The position numbers and the translations under genes were made by a program. The notes beneath the pieces are model-generated. The model had not been told where the DNA came from, searched no databases, and saw only the letters and a program-made list of their open reading frames with translations. From Cognatundibacterium luofuense (lineage in GTDB: Bacteria; Pseudomonadota; Gammaproteobacteria; Burkholderiales; Burkholderiaceae_D), in assembly GCF_018139685.1 (NCBI RefSeq), contig NZ_JAGSPN010000011.1, forward strand, positions 62,001 through 126,000: a stretch of DNA of 64,000 bases. Reading direction: 5' to 3'. Positions 29,132-37,469 of the stretch are shown piece after piece (position 1 is the stretch's first letter; each line of letters opens with the position of its first letter).

Positions 29132-32100
29132 TCACTGACGACGAACTCTGAACCAGGCTGCGTAAAGTGCGGGCAGGAAGAGCAGCGTCAACGCAGTTGC
29201 GATAATCAACCCACCCATAATTGCCACTGCCATTGGCCCCCAGAATACTGACCTGGACAATGGAATCATCGCAAGTACAGCCGCAGCCGCTGTCAGGATA
29301 ATCGGGCGAAGACGACGTACCGCAGCTTCCACAATTGCATCCCACGGAGCCGCTCCCTCACGGATATCCTGCTCAATCTGATCAATCAGAATCACAGAAT
29401 TCCGGATGATCATTCCGAACAGCGCGATAACACCGAGCTGCGCGACAAATCCAAACGGGCGCTGCAATAGCAACAATGCCAGCGCCGCACCCGCAACTCC
29501 GAGCGGCCCGGTGAGGAACACCAGCAATGAACGTGAGAAGCTGTGCAATTGCAACATCAACAAAGTGAAGATAATGAAAATCACCAATGGCACATTTGCA
29601 GCAATAGATTCCTGTGCCTTACCGCTATCCGCAGCTGCACCGGCGAGTTCAACTTTATAACCGGCAGGCAATTTGTCGATAATTGACTTCAATACCGGTG
29701 CGATCTGAGACGATACGGTCGGCCCCTGAATCCCGTCCTTGACATCAGACTGCACCGTCACCGCCCACTCACGGCCTTCCCGCCAGACAACGCCAGGCTC
29801 CATCACAAGCTTAATCGTCGCAAGTTGTGATAAAGGTACTGTCTTACCCGACGCAGTTGCGATATTCAGATTTTTTAAAGCTTCCACCGTTGTGCGCTCA
29901 TCAACCGGCTGACGCGCAACGATATCGATCAAGCGATTACCTTCGCGGAACTGACCGATCACAGAACCGGTTAAGACGGTGTTTGCTGTACGCATGACCT
30001 GCTGGGAGGTCACACCCATCGCACGCAATTTGTCCTGATCCAGTTCAATACGAACAACTTTTACTGATTCATTCCAGTTATCGTTCACGCCCACTGTATT
30101 CGGATTCGCACGCATCACCTCTTTCACCTGATCAGCAATCTCGCGCACTTTCTGAACTTCGAGCCCGGTTACGCGGAACTGCACCGGATATGGGACCGGT
30201 GGTCCGTTTGGTAACAATTTCACCCGTCCACGTACTTCAGGAAATTCTTCCTTAAATACTTGTGCAATCTTCAGGCGCAATGCATCCCGTGTTTTCAAAT
30301 CTTTAGGCAAAATAACTAACTGCGTTACATTCGATTGCGGAAAAATCTGATCGAGCGGGAGATAAAAACGCGGGCTTCCTGTTCCGACGTAAGCCGTAAT
30401 ACTTTCCACACCCTCCTGTTTGCGAACAAAACTCTCAAACTTTTTCGCCTGTGCTTCGGTTGCTGCAAATGAAGAGCCTTCCGGCAACCACATCTCGACC
30501 ATCAACTCAAGACGACTGGAATCGGGAAAGAATTGCTGTTCAATAAATTTAAATCCGAAAACCCCGAGTGCGAACACTGCCATAGTGACCGCCATTGTGG
30601 TTTTCCTCCATTCGACGCACCAGCTGACAACTGCACGGAAGCGCTGATAGAAAGGCGTATCAAACAGATCATGCGAATGATCACCAGTTGCATGCGGTTT
30701 CACTTTCAGCAACAGGTAGCCTATGTAAGGCGTGAAAACTACAGCCACCAGCCACGAAATGATCAGCGCCAGTGCATTCACTGAAAACATAGAAAAGGTA
30801 TATTCGCCCGCAGCCGATTTAGCGAGACCAATCGGAAGGAAGCCGGCCGCAGTAATCAGGGTTCCTGTCAGCATTGGCATCGCTGTCGATGTATAGGCAA
30901 AAGTCGCTGCATCGAAGCGAGAGAAACCCTCTTCCATTTTGCGAACCATCATTTCAACCGCAATGATGGCATCATCCACCAGCAATCCCAGGGCAATAAT
31001 CAACGCGCCCAGCGAGATCTTATGCAGGTCGATATCCAGAATTCGCATGAACAGGAAGGTAATCGCCAGTACCAGCGGGATCGTTAAACCAACAACAAGA
31101 CCCGGCCAGACATCCAGTCGCAGCGGCTTGGTATGCAAGCCCAGCGACAGAAAACTGACCGCAAGTACAATCACGACAGCTTCAATCAGTGTATGAATAA
31201 ATTCTCCCACCGAGGCTTTCACTGCGTCTGGCTGATTCGATACCTGCTCCAGCACAACTCCAACCGGAAGCTTTGATTTGATTTCGGTGACCGTGGCCTG
31301 GACATGTTTGCCAAGCTCAATGATGTTGCCGCCTTTTTCCATGGAAATGCCAAGGCCAATGACTTCTTTGCCATTGAAACGCATTTTATCCTGTGGCGGA
31401 TTCGCATATTCGCGCTTAATGACAGCAAAATCTCCGAGACGGAAAGTCGTGCCGTTCGCCCTCAACTGCAAATTTTCCAGATCACGCACCGTCATCAGTG
31501 CGCCGGTTACACGAACTTGAAGGTTATCCGTCGACGTCACCATCACACCACTGGACTCCACACCGTTTTGCGAACCGATCTGAGACACAATGGCGTCAAA
31601 CGGAATACCCAGCTGCGAAAATTTCTTGTGCGAAAACTCGATATTGATTTTCTCGTCCTGCACGCCGAACATTTCGACCTTCGCAACCGAGTTCACCCGC
31701 AAAAACTGCTGACGTACATAATCCGCGTAATCTTTCAGTTCAGCGTAGCTGAAACCATCGCCGGATAATGCAAAAATCGAACCATAGGTGTCGCCAAATT
31801 CATCGTTAAAAAATGGCCCGATGACACCCGGCGGCAAAGTCTGCTTAATATCACCAATCTTTTTACGCACCTGATACCAGGCCTGCGGTGTTTCCTTTGG
31901 CGGTGTAGACTCACGCAATTGCAGAATGATTAAAGTCTCACCTGGCTTGGAATAACTACGAATCTTATCGATGTACGGTGTTTCCTGAAGTTTTTTCTCC
32001 AGTTTATCCGTTACCTGCTCTGCCATTTGCAGCGACGTTGCACCCGGCCAGATTGCACGCACCACCATCGCACGGAAGGTAAAAGGAGGATCCTCATCCT

Positions 32101-32212
32101 GCCCGAGACGGCTGTAGCTAAGTATTCCGCCCAGCAACAGCACAACGATCAGATAGCGGATTAAGGGCGTGTGCTCCAGCGACCAGCGTGAGAGGTTAAA
32201 CTCCTTGCTCAT
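29132..32212 (-). CDS. RND-family efflux transporter permease
   Basis: Inner-membrane proton-driven pump of the AcrB superfamily, expected to export drugs or other hydrophobic compounds in a tripartite complex. It has 1026 residues, one N-terminal helix, two large periplasmic loops and the remaining helices in two clusters. The second cluster begins around residue 330 and includes LGLLVDDAIIAVEMMVRKMEEG with the proton-relay aspartate pair. The LGQDEDPPFTFRAMVV start resembles the subgroup that includes TriC of Pseudomonas rather than classical AcrB. The substrate cannot be told. The start overlaps the adaptor stop by four bases (ATGA). No outer-membrane factor gene is adjacent. Confidence 0.93.
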   Translation of the reverse strand: MSKEFNLSRWSLEHTPLIRYLIVVLLLGGILSYSRLGQDEDPPFTFRAMVVRAIWPGATSLQMAEQVTDKLEKKLQETPYIDKIRSYSKPGETLIILQLRESTPPKETPQAWYQVRKKIGDIKQTLPPGVIGPFFNDEFGDTYGSIFALSGDGFSYAELKDYADYVRQQFLRVNSVAKVEMFGVQDEKINIEFSHKKFSQLGIPFDAIVSQIGSQNGVESSGVMVTSTDNLQVRVTGALMTVRDLENLQLRANGTTFRLGDFAVIKREYANPPQDKMRFNGKEVIGLGISMEKGGNIIELGKHVQATVTEIKSKLPVGVVLEQVSNQPDAVKASVGEFIHTLIEAVVIVLAVSFLSLGLHTKPLRLDVWPGLVVGLTIPLVLAITFLFMRILDIDLHKISLGALIIALGLLVDDAIIAVEMMVRKMEEGFSRFDAATFAYTSTAMPMLTGTLITAAGFLPIGLAKSAAGEYTFSMFSVNALALIISWLVAVVFTPYIGYLLLKVKPHATGDHSHDLFDTPFYQRFRAVVSWCVEWRKTTMAVTMAVFALGVFGFKFIEQQFFPDSSRLELMVEMWLPEGSSFAATEAQAKKFESFVRKQEGVESITAYVGTGSPRFYLPLDQIFPQSNVTQLVILPKDLKTRDALRLKIAQVFKEEFPEVRGRVKLLPNGPPVPYPVQFRVTGLEVQKVREIADQVKEVMRANPNTVGVNDNWNESVKVVRIELDQDKLRAMGVTSQQVMRTANTVLTGSVIGQFREGNRLIDIVARQPVDERTTVEALKNLNIATASGKTVPLSQLATIKLVMEPGVVWREGREWAVTVQSDVKDGIQGPTVSSQIAPVLKSIIDKLPAGYKVELAGAAADSGKAQESIAANVPLVIFIIFTLLMLQLHSFSRSLLVFLTGPLGVAGAALALLLLQRPFGFVAQLGVIALFGMIIRNSVILIDQIEQDIREGAAPWDAIVEAAVRRLRPIILTAAAAVLAMIPLSRSVFWGPMAVAIMGGLIIATALTLLFLPALYAAWFRVRRQ

Positions 32213-33336
32213 TTCTGGCCTCCGGTGGCCGCTGGCTTGGCAGACTCACTACCAAGAATACTGACCTGCTGTCCCGCTTTTAACAAATGCACACCGGCTG
32301 TTACCACTGTTTGCCCGGATTTAACTCCGCTGGCTAACAGTACGTTTTCACCCTGAGTTCCACTGATAACAACAGGGACCAGATTTACCTTGCCATCCTG
32401 CACAATCCAGACTGCGGTACTACCTTTTTCCTGGTACAGCGCTGTTACCGGCACAACAATCGCCGGACTGGCTTCAGTCGCCTGCAAGCTCACATTCGCT
32501 GTCATTCCGAGACGGATATCGGGATTATCTTTTGGCAACGCTAGTTTCGCGAGGAATGTCCGTGTCACCGGATCTGCGACCGGTGATAATTCACGTAATT
32601 TTGCAGTCACCACCTTATCTTTATCAGACCAGATTCTGACTTTCACATCCTGCAGCTTGCGAATAGCATTGACTTTGTTTTCCGGAACACCAACAACAAC
32701 ATCCATATCACCCGTTTGTGCAACGCGTACAACCGGCGTGCCAGCGGCGACCACCTGACCAACTTCTGCATCAATACCTGTCACCACGCCATCCGCGTCG
32801 GCGACCAGTTGCGCGTAGGAGGCCTGATTACTCTGAGACTTAAAGCCAGCCTGCGCCTGTTCATACGTCGACTGAGCAGACTTGAAGGTCGTTTCTTTTG
32901 CTTCCAGCACCGATGCCGCAACAAAATTTTTCGCGCGTAATTCCTGGTAGCGCTTCAGCTCAGCCTGCGCAAGATCACGATTACTCTCCGCTGCCGATAA
33001 CGCTGCTTTTGCCTGCGCTTGTGCCAGCGCGAGATCCTGCGGATCAAGCTGCATCAGCACCTGCCCTTTTTTGACAACACTGCCAAGCTCCACCTGACGA
33101 CTGAGTATCTTTCCGGGAACGCGGAAACCAAGTCTGGACTCAATACGCGGACGGACTTCACCTGCCAGTTCCAGGCCATCCGCTGTATTCACGTTGTTTG
33201 CAACAATTGCCCGCACCGGACGAATATCCGATTGCTCCTCTGTTTTCTTTGAACATGCGGACAAACCCGCAATCAGACTGAGCGCTGTCACTGACAGCAT
33301 CATTTTCCGGCGCATACCCACTGAAGGCCCAGACAT
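32209..33336 (-). CDS. RND efflux periplasmic adaptor (membrane fusion protein), lipoprotein
   Basis: Links the pump to an outer-membrane channel. A lipoprotein signal ends in LIAGLSAC. The order is a short beta segment, lipoyl half (GSVVKKGQVLMQLDPQD), helical hairpin with Ala/Gln-rich heptads, second lipoyl half (ADGVVTGIDAEVGQVV), then a beta barrel and a membrane-proximal domain. The start is uncertain: the ATG at 33336 gives 375 residues, one at 33315 and a GTG at 33357 are also in frame, and no clear ribosome site decides. The four-base overlap with the permease supports translational coupling. Divergent from hpnC. Confidence 0.92.
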   Translation of the reverse strand: MSGPSVGMRRKMMLSVTALSLIAGLSACSKKTEEQSDIRPVRAIVANNVNTADGLELAGEVRPRIESRLGFRVPGKILSRQVELGSVVKKGQVLMQLDPQDLALAQAQAKAALSAAESNRDLAQAELKRYQELRAKNFVAASVLEAKETTFKSAQSTYEQAQAGFKSQSNQASYAQLVADADGVVTGIDAEVGQVVAAGTPVVRVAQTGDMDVVVGVPENKVNAIRKLQDVKVRIWSDKDKVVTAKLRELSPVADPVTRTFLAKLALPKDNPDIRLGMTANVSLQATEASPAIVVPVTALYQEKGSTAVWIVQDGKVNLVPVVISGTQGENVLLASGVKSGQTVVTAGVHLLKAGQQVSILGSESAKPAATGGQK

Positions 33337-33446
33337 ACTGTATTTCGTCGTCAACACTGGAATTCCCTTTTCTCGACAGAATTTTCATTAAAAGGCGCTG
33401 AAAACGCCCTCACCCCGGAAAAATAAATGACTCTTGGGTTAGTAAT

Positions 33447-33452
33447 TATAAT
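33447..33452 (+). promoter_or_regulatory. Possible -10 box for hpnC
   Basis: TATAAT, with transcription starting near 33459. No convincing -35 is seen, so the call rests on the -10 alone. Confidence 0.3.
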
Positions 33453-33472
33453 GAGAGCTCTTCTTATTTGCC

Positions 33473-33490
33473 AATGACTTTTGAGTCATT
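33473..33490. promoter_or_regulatory. AATGACT inverted repeat before hpnC
   Basis: Perfect seven-base dyad AATGACT/AGTCATT with TTTG loop, seven bases before the hpnC ATG. A third AATGACT lies at 33426-33432 (half-site) on the same side as the RND operon. It could be an operator or a leader hairpin. Confidence 0.4.
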
Positions 33491-33496
33491 AAGCAC

Positions 33497-34369
33497 ATGC
33501 CTGTAGATCATTACGAAAATTTTCCGGTTGCATCGGTACTCTTACCACGTCAACTCCGCCCGGCTGTAGAAACGATTTATCAATTCGCCCGCAGCGCGGA
33601 TGATATCGCTGATGAAGGAATGCTCAGCGATGCAGAAAGATTACATCAGCTCCAACAGTATGACGATGAACTGCTACGAATAATGCATGGAAAAACCACG
33701 CAAACAGAACTCTTCGGGAAACTGACCGCCGTCATTCAGCACCATCAACTCAGTGTGGAACCTTTCCGGCAACTGATCAGCGCGTTTCGCCAGGATGTAG
33801 AAAAGAAACGCTATGCCAGCTATGCTGAACTTCTGGATTACTGCCAGCGCTCAGCAGATCCCGTTGGGCATATTATGTTGGAGTTATATGACAAGGCCGA
33901 TCCACAACGTCTGCAAGCCTCATCCTGCATCTGTACCGCATTGCAGCTCATTAATTTTTTACAAGACGTTGCCATCGACTGGAAAAAAGAACGCATTTAC
34001 CTGCCACTGGAAGACCTGACGCACTTTTCTGTGCATGAACACGACATTGCCGGTGCAACCTTGTCACGTGAATGGCAGCATTTGATGCAATTTCAGATTG
34101 AACGCACAAGGGCGCTGATGCAACAAGGAGCATGGCTGGCAACAAGTCTACCCGGACGTATTGGCTGGGAATTGCGTCTTGTCGTTCAGGGTGGATTGCG
34201 CATTCTGGATAAAATCGAAGCGACCAATGGCGACATCTTTCACCAAAGACCGACATTAAATGCGAAAGATTGGGCAATAATGCTGATCCGCGCATTTGGA
34301 ATGAAACGAAGATATCCTTTTCCTGACGATACTTTGCCGGAACGAAATAGAAAACCTGGCAAGGTCTGA
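33497..34369 (+). CDS. hpnC: Squalene synthase HpnC
   Basis: Terpene synthase that turns hydroxysqualene, made by HpnD from presqualene diphosphate, toward squalene for hopanoids. The first aspartate-rich motif ARSADDIADE covers Asp35, Asp36 and Asp39, and the second is in QDVAIDWKKERIYLP at about 155-170. It has 290 residues. Start and motifs fit HpnC rather than HpnD. The gene is separated from hpnD by two lipoprotein genes and a peptidase gene, so it is not in one unit with hpnDE. The ribosome site is weak. Confidence 0.9.
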   Translation: MPVDHYENFPVASVLLPRQLRPAVETIYQFARSADDIADEGMLSDAERLHQLQQYDDELLRIMHGKTTQTELFGKLTAVIQHHQLSVEPFRQLISAFRQDVEKKRYASYAELLDYCQRSADPVGHIMLELYDKADPQRLQASSCICTALQLINFLQDVAIDWKKERIYLPLEDLTHFSVHEHDIAGATLSREWQHLMQFQIERTRALMQQGAWLATSLPGRIGWELRLVVQGGLRILDKIEATNGDIFHQRPTLNAKDWAIMLIRAFGMKRRYPFPDDTLPERNRKPGKV

Positions 34370-34416
34370 AAAGACGACATCATCCAATTTAACAATCTGC
34401 ACAAAAGAAGCATGCG

Positions 34417-34656
34417 ATGAAACCTTGTATTCATATACTCACTCTCCTACTATCCAGCGTGATACTCAGTGGTTGCACCGCAATTGCCATTGTGGATACC
34501 GTCGCAACAACCACGGTAAAAGCCGGTGGTGCCGTTATCGGAACCGCAATTGATGTAACACGGGCAGGCGTACGAGCTGTCACTTCGTCTGATACTGCAG
34601 ACAGCGATGCACCTGCAGATGAACCGACTAAAGCAGATCAGGAAAAACAGGATTAA
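34417..34656 (+). CDS. Small lipoprotein, NF038104-like
   Basis: A 79-residue lipoprotein with a lysine-proline start, hydrophobic core and lipobox ILSGC (Cys20). After it comes an Ala/Val/Gly/Thr-rich stretch (VDTVATTTVKAGGAVIGTAIDVTRAG) and an acidic, proline-containing tail. The pattern matches a small family of proteobacterial lipoproteins (recalled as NF038104); function unknown. It lies 47 bases after hpnC and 17 bases before the peptidase gene, so the three may share a transcript. Confidence 0.8.
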   Translation: MKPCIHILTLLLSSVILSGCTAIAIVDTVATTTVKAGGAVIGTAIDVTRAGVRAVTSSDTADSDAPADEPTKADQEKQD

Positions 34657-34673
34657 CCTCCTTTTCACTTGCC

Positions 34674-35378
34674 ATGCCAACTCAACAAGATCTTGATCAG
34701 TACAGAGCGGTTCAGCACGCTGCAAAGCGGGTACTGTCATTGCTGGCTGAACAAATCGGTGCATCGGATACTGAACACTCGATTGCAGAAAAAGCGCACG
34801 CACTTCTTGCGAAAGAGGGTTATCCGGAAACCTGGTATTACGACTGCCCTGCCTTAGTTTTGCTGGGCAACCGGAGTTGTGTCTCTGTTTCGGGACGCCA
34901 GTATGTTCCTCAGCATGAGGCAGTCGGGCAATTGAATCTGATCACCATTGATCTGAGTCCTGCTAACGGCGAATACTGGGGAGATTGCGCAAGATCGTTT
35001 GCTATCGAAGCAGGACAAGTCACCGAATGCCCTAAGTTGCTGGAATTTCAGAATGGTCTGCTTTTCTTACAGGATATGCACCGGCAAATTCTGCGTCTGG
35101 CAAAACCTGAAACTACTTTCAGCCAGTTGTTTGAATGGGCAAACCTGAAAATTCGTCAGAGCGGATTCGTTAACCTCGATTACCGGAATAACGTTGGACA
35201 CAGTCTGGCGAGTAATCGGGATGAGCGTCAGTTTATTGATGCCAATAATCACACCCTGATTGGGCAGTGCGGACTGTTCAGTTTTGAGCCATTTATTCGT
35301 GCAAAAGGCGGGAAATGGGGTTTCAAACACGAATCTGTTTTTTATTTTGACACTGACGGTTTGCTACAGGAGTTATGA
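34674..35378 (+). CDS. M24-family metallopeptidase (aminopeptidase P-like domain)
   Basis: Predicted dinuclear metallopeptidase in the creatinase/aminopeptidase fold. All five metal ligand positions are visible: Asp in IDLSP, Asp in GDCARSF, His in NNVGHSLA, Glu in FSFEPF and Glu in KHESVFYF. It has 234 residues, only the catalytic domain, lacking the N-terminal domain of aminopeptidase P. No signal peptide, so it is cytosolic. The substrate is unknown. It follows the small lipoprotein gene closely and ends before a bidirectional terminator. Confidence 0.85.
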   Translation: MPTQQDLDQYRAVQHAAKRVLSLLAEQIGASDTEHSIAEKAHALLAKEGYPETWYYDCPALVLLGNRSCVSVSGRQYVPQHEAVGQLNLITIDLSPANGEYWGDCARSFAIEAGQVTECPKLLEFQNGLLFLQDMHRQILRLAKPETTFSQLFEWANLKIRQSGFVNLDYRNNVGHSLASNRDERQFIDANNHTLIGQCGLFSFEPFIRAKGGKWGFKHESVFYFDTDGLLQEL

Positions 35379-35443
35379 GACGCTACGGTGACCTCAATAG
35401 GCTAAACAGATTAAAAACACTAAAAGATAAATACTAAAGATAC

Positions 35444-35470
35444 AAAAAAGGCAGCGTAAGCTGCCTTTTT
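35444..35470. terminator. Terminator between M24 peptidase and the repeat lipoprotein
   Basis: GGCAGC / GCTGCC arms (35450-35455, 35460-35465) with GTAA loop, A run on the left and T run on the right, so it can serve both convergent genes. Confidence 0.85.
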
Positions 35471-35498
35471 CTTTTCCACGCCATCCGGCCCGGATAAA

Positions 35499-36404
35499 TT
35501 ACTTACAATTGACAACGATATTCAGAGATGCCGACGGATTCGCCATACTCGCGACGCCTGTTGCACCGGTATCAACGCTGCAAGTCTGACCGGTTGCTTT
35601 CCCAGTACTATCAACCGGTTGCGCTTTGATCGATATCGTGTACGCGGTAGCATCCGGCCAGCTCCAGGCAAAACGATAAATACCGATCGCAGAGACGGCT
35701 TTTGTATCTTCTTTAAGCGCAGATTTATTCGTAACCTGCAGCAAGGTACCTGCTGTCAGACCATTGACAGTAAAGCCGACAGGAACTGCATCCGCACAGC
35801 TTACTGCAACATTGGTAGCCAATTCCGGTTTTGTATTATCAGCCACGCCTTTTGCATTCGCGACTGTACAGTACTGACCCGCAGGAGGCGCATATACAGA
35901 AATTTCGTACGGGTCACCATGTACGACATAACGTGTGAGGCTGAACGCGCCATTCGCAGTTACATTTTGCACGATTGGAGAATCTGCCAGTACGGTACGT
36001 TTGTCAAAATCAGGGGTTGTATTCTGCAAAGTTACAATGCCACCACTGCCCATGCCAGCGACCGTTCCTTTAACCTGCACGTTTGCTGCGCAGGCAACGC
36101 GAACGGACTTAACCTCGCCCTCGCCTTGCATTACACCAGTGCCGCCGTTAACGGTACAGAACACCAGACTTGGCTGGGCATAAACCTGAATTTTGTAAGC
36201 AGCATTGCTGGCGATCGGAAACGAAAAATCACCGTCTTTCGACAAAGACTGTGTGAATGCACGTTCGTTGACCAGCACTACTGTGTTGGTACCATCTGTG
36301 CCAAGGCCTGTTACAGAGCCACCAATCGATGTGTATACATAACCGCCACATGCTGCCAGCATTGCTGATGCGGCTGCCAAGCCGGCAAATTTCAATTTAT
36401 TCAA
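35499..36404 (-). CDS. Lipoprotein with three beta-rich repeats
   Basis: Unknown function. A lipoprotein signal ends in MLAACGG (Cys19), so it is anchored in the outer membrane. The mature part consists of three related segments of about 85-95 residues (roughly 25-105, 108-205, 207-301). Each begins near a V-G-(L/M) motif, has S-x-x-G-x-F/Y, a Y-x-I-x-V/I strand, then a Cys (FCTVNGG, YCTVANA, TCSVDTG) and ends with V-x-x-C (VACAAN, VSCADA, VNCK). The cysteine pair in each repeat suggests a disulfide per module, as in secreted Ig-like or carboxypeptidase-regulatory folds. 301 residues. It sits between the M24 gene and hpnD. Confidence 0.8.
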   Translation of the reverse strand: MNKLKFAGLAAASAMLAACGGYVYTSIGGSVTGLGTDGTNTVVLVNERAFTQSLSKDGDFSFPIASNAAYKIQVYAQPSLVFCTVNGGTGVMQGEGEVKSVRVACAANVQVKGTVAGMGSGGIVTLQNTTPDFDKRTVLADSPIVQNVTANGAFSLTRYVVHGDPYEISVYAPPAGQYCTVANAKGVADNTKPELATNVAVSCADAVPVGFTVNGLTAGTLLQVTNKSALKEDTKAVSAIGIYRFAWSWPDATAYTISIKAQPVDSTGKATGQTCSVDTGATGVASMANPSASLNIVVNCK

Positions 36405-36635
36405 GATGATTCCGTCCGAGAAAAGTTAACCTGAGCGCCCGACCTGGTTGCACAACTGACATTTTGGCAAGGCAATTTTCAATGGTTGCCAATGATACTG
36501 CAAATAGGTAACAAAAAGCGCAGCCTGCAGAAACCTGCTTGCAAATATACAGCACTCGTGTTTGTTGTTCTTGTATCAGTTTGTTAGGATAGCGGCTTTT
36601 GCAGCGCCTGATGCTGCCCACCGGTACTTTACAGT

Positions 36636-37469
36636 ATGTCTCCAGACGAATATTGCCAGCAGAAAGCGGCACAAAGCGGCTCCAGCTTTTATTACAGTTT
36701 CCTGTTCCTGCCTCAGGAAAAACGCCGGGCAATTACTGCTCTGTATGCGTTTTGCCGAGAGGTGGATGATATCGTCGATGAAATTGCAGACGATATGGTG
36801 GCCCGTTCCAAGCTGGCGTGGTGGCGCAAGGAATTGCAAGCCATGCTGAATGGCGAGCCTACCCATCCTGTCACGAAGGCACTCGCGCCGCATATGGCGA
36901 CTTTTGATCTGCAGGCGCAGCACCTGATGGCGATTATTGACGGTATGGAAATGGATCTGAACCAGTCGCGCTATCTGGATTTCAACGGCCTGAAAAACTA
37001 CTGCTGGCATGTGGCCGGTGTGGTCGGCGTGTTGTCGGCCAGTATTTTCGGGATCAGCAATCCGCAAACCAAAGAATTTGCCGAGAAACTCGGACTGGCT
37101 TTACAGATGACCAACATCATCCGCGATGTCGGCGAAGATGCACGCAAAGGCCGCATTTATTTGCCGGTCAATGAATTACAGCAATTCCAGGTAAAAGCGG
37201 CTGACATTCTGAATGCGCGCCATACACCGGAATTCACACAACTGATGCAGTTTCAGTATGAACGCGCCTGTCAGTTGTATGAAGACGCCATGAATACGCT
37301 GCCCAAAGAAGACCGCCGTGCGCAGCGCACCGGACTGATGATGGCCGCGATTTACCGCTCTGTACTGGAAGAAGTGAAACTCGATGGTTTCCGCGTGTTG
37401 CAGCACAAAATCAAACTGACGCCGATCCGCAAATTGTGGCTGGCGTGGAAAACCTATATCCGTGGCTGA
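36636..37469 (+). CDS. hpnD: Presqualene diphosphate synthase HpnD
   Basis: Condenses two farnesyl diphosphates to presqualene diphosphate, the first squalene step. Motifs REVDDIVDE (Asp44, Asp45, Asp48) and RDVGEDARKGRIYLP at about 145-170 are the two aspartate-rich sites, and the start MSPDEYCQQKAAQSGSSFYYSFLFLP is characteristic. It has 277 residues. hpnE follows with an eight-base overlap, so the two are translationally coupled. Confidence 0.95.
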   Translation: MSPDEYCQQKAAQSGSSFYYSFLFLPQEKRRAITALYAFCREVDDIVDEIADDMVARSKLAWWRKELQAMLNGEPTHPVTKALAPHMATFDLQAQHLMAIIDGMEMDLNQSRYLDFNGLKNYCWHVAGVVGVLSASIFGISNPQTKEFAEKLGLALQMTNIIRDVGEDARKGRIYLPVNELQQFQVKAADILNARHTPEFTQLMQFQYERACQLYEDAMNTLPKEDRRAQRTGLMMAAIYRSVLEEVKLDGFRVLQHKIKLTPIRKLWLAWKTYIRG

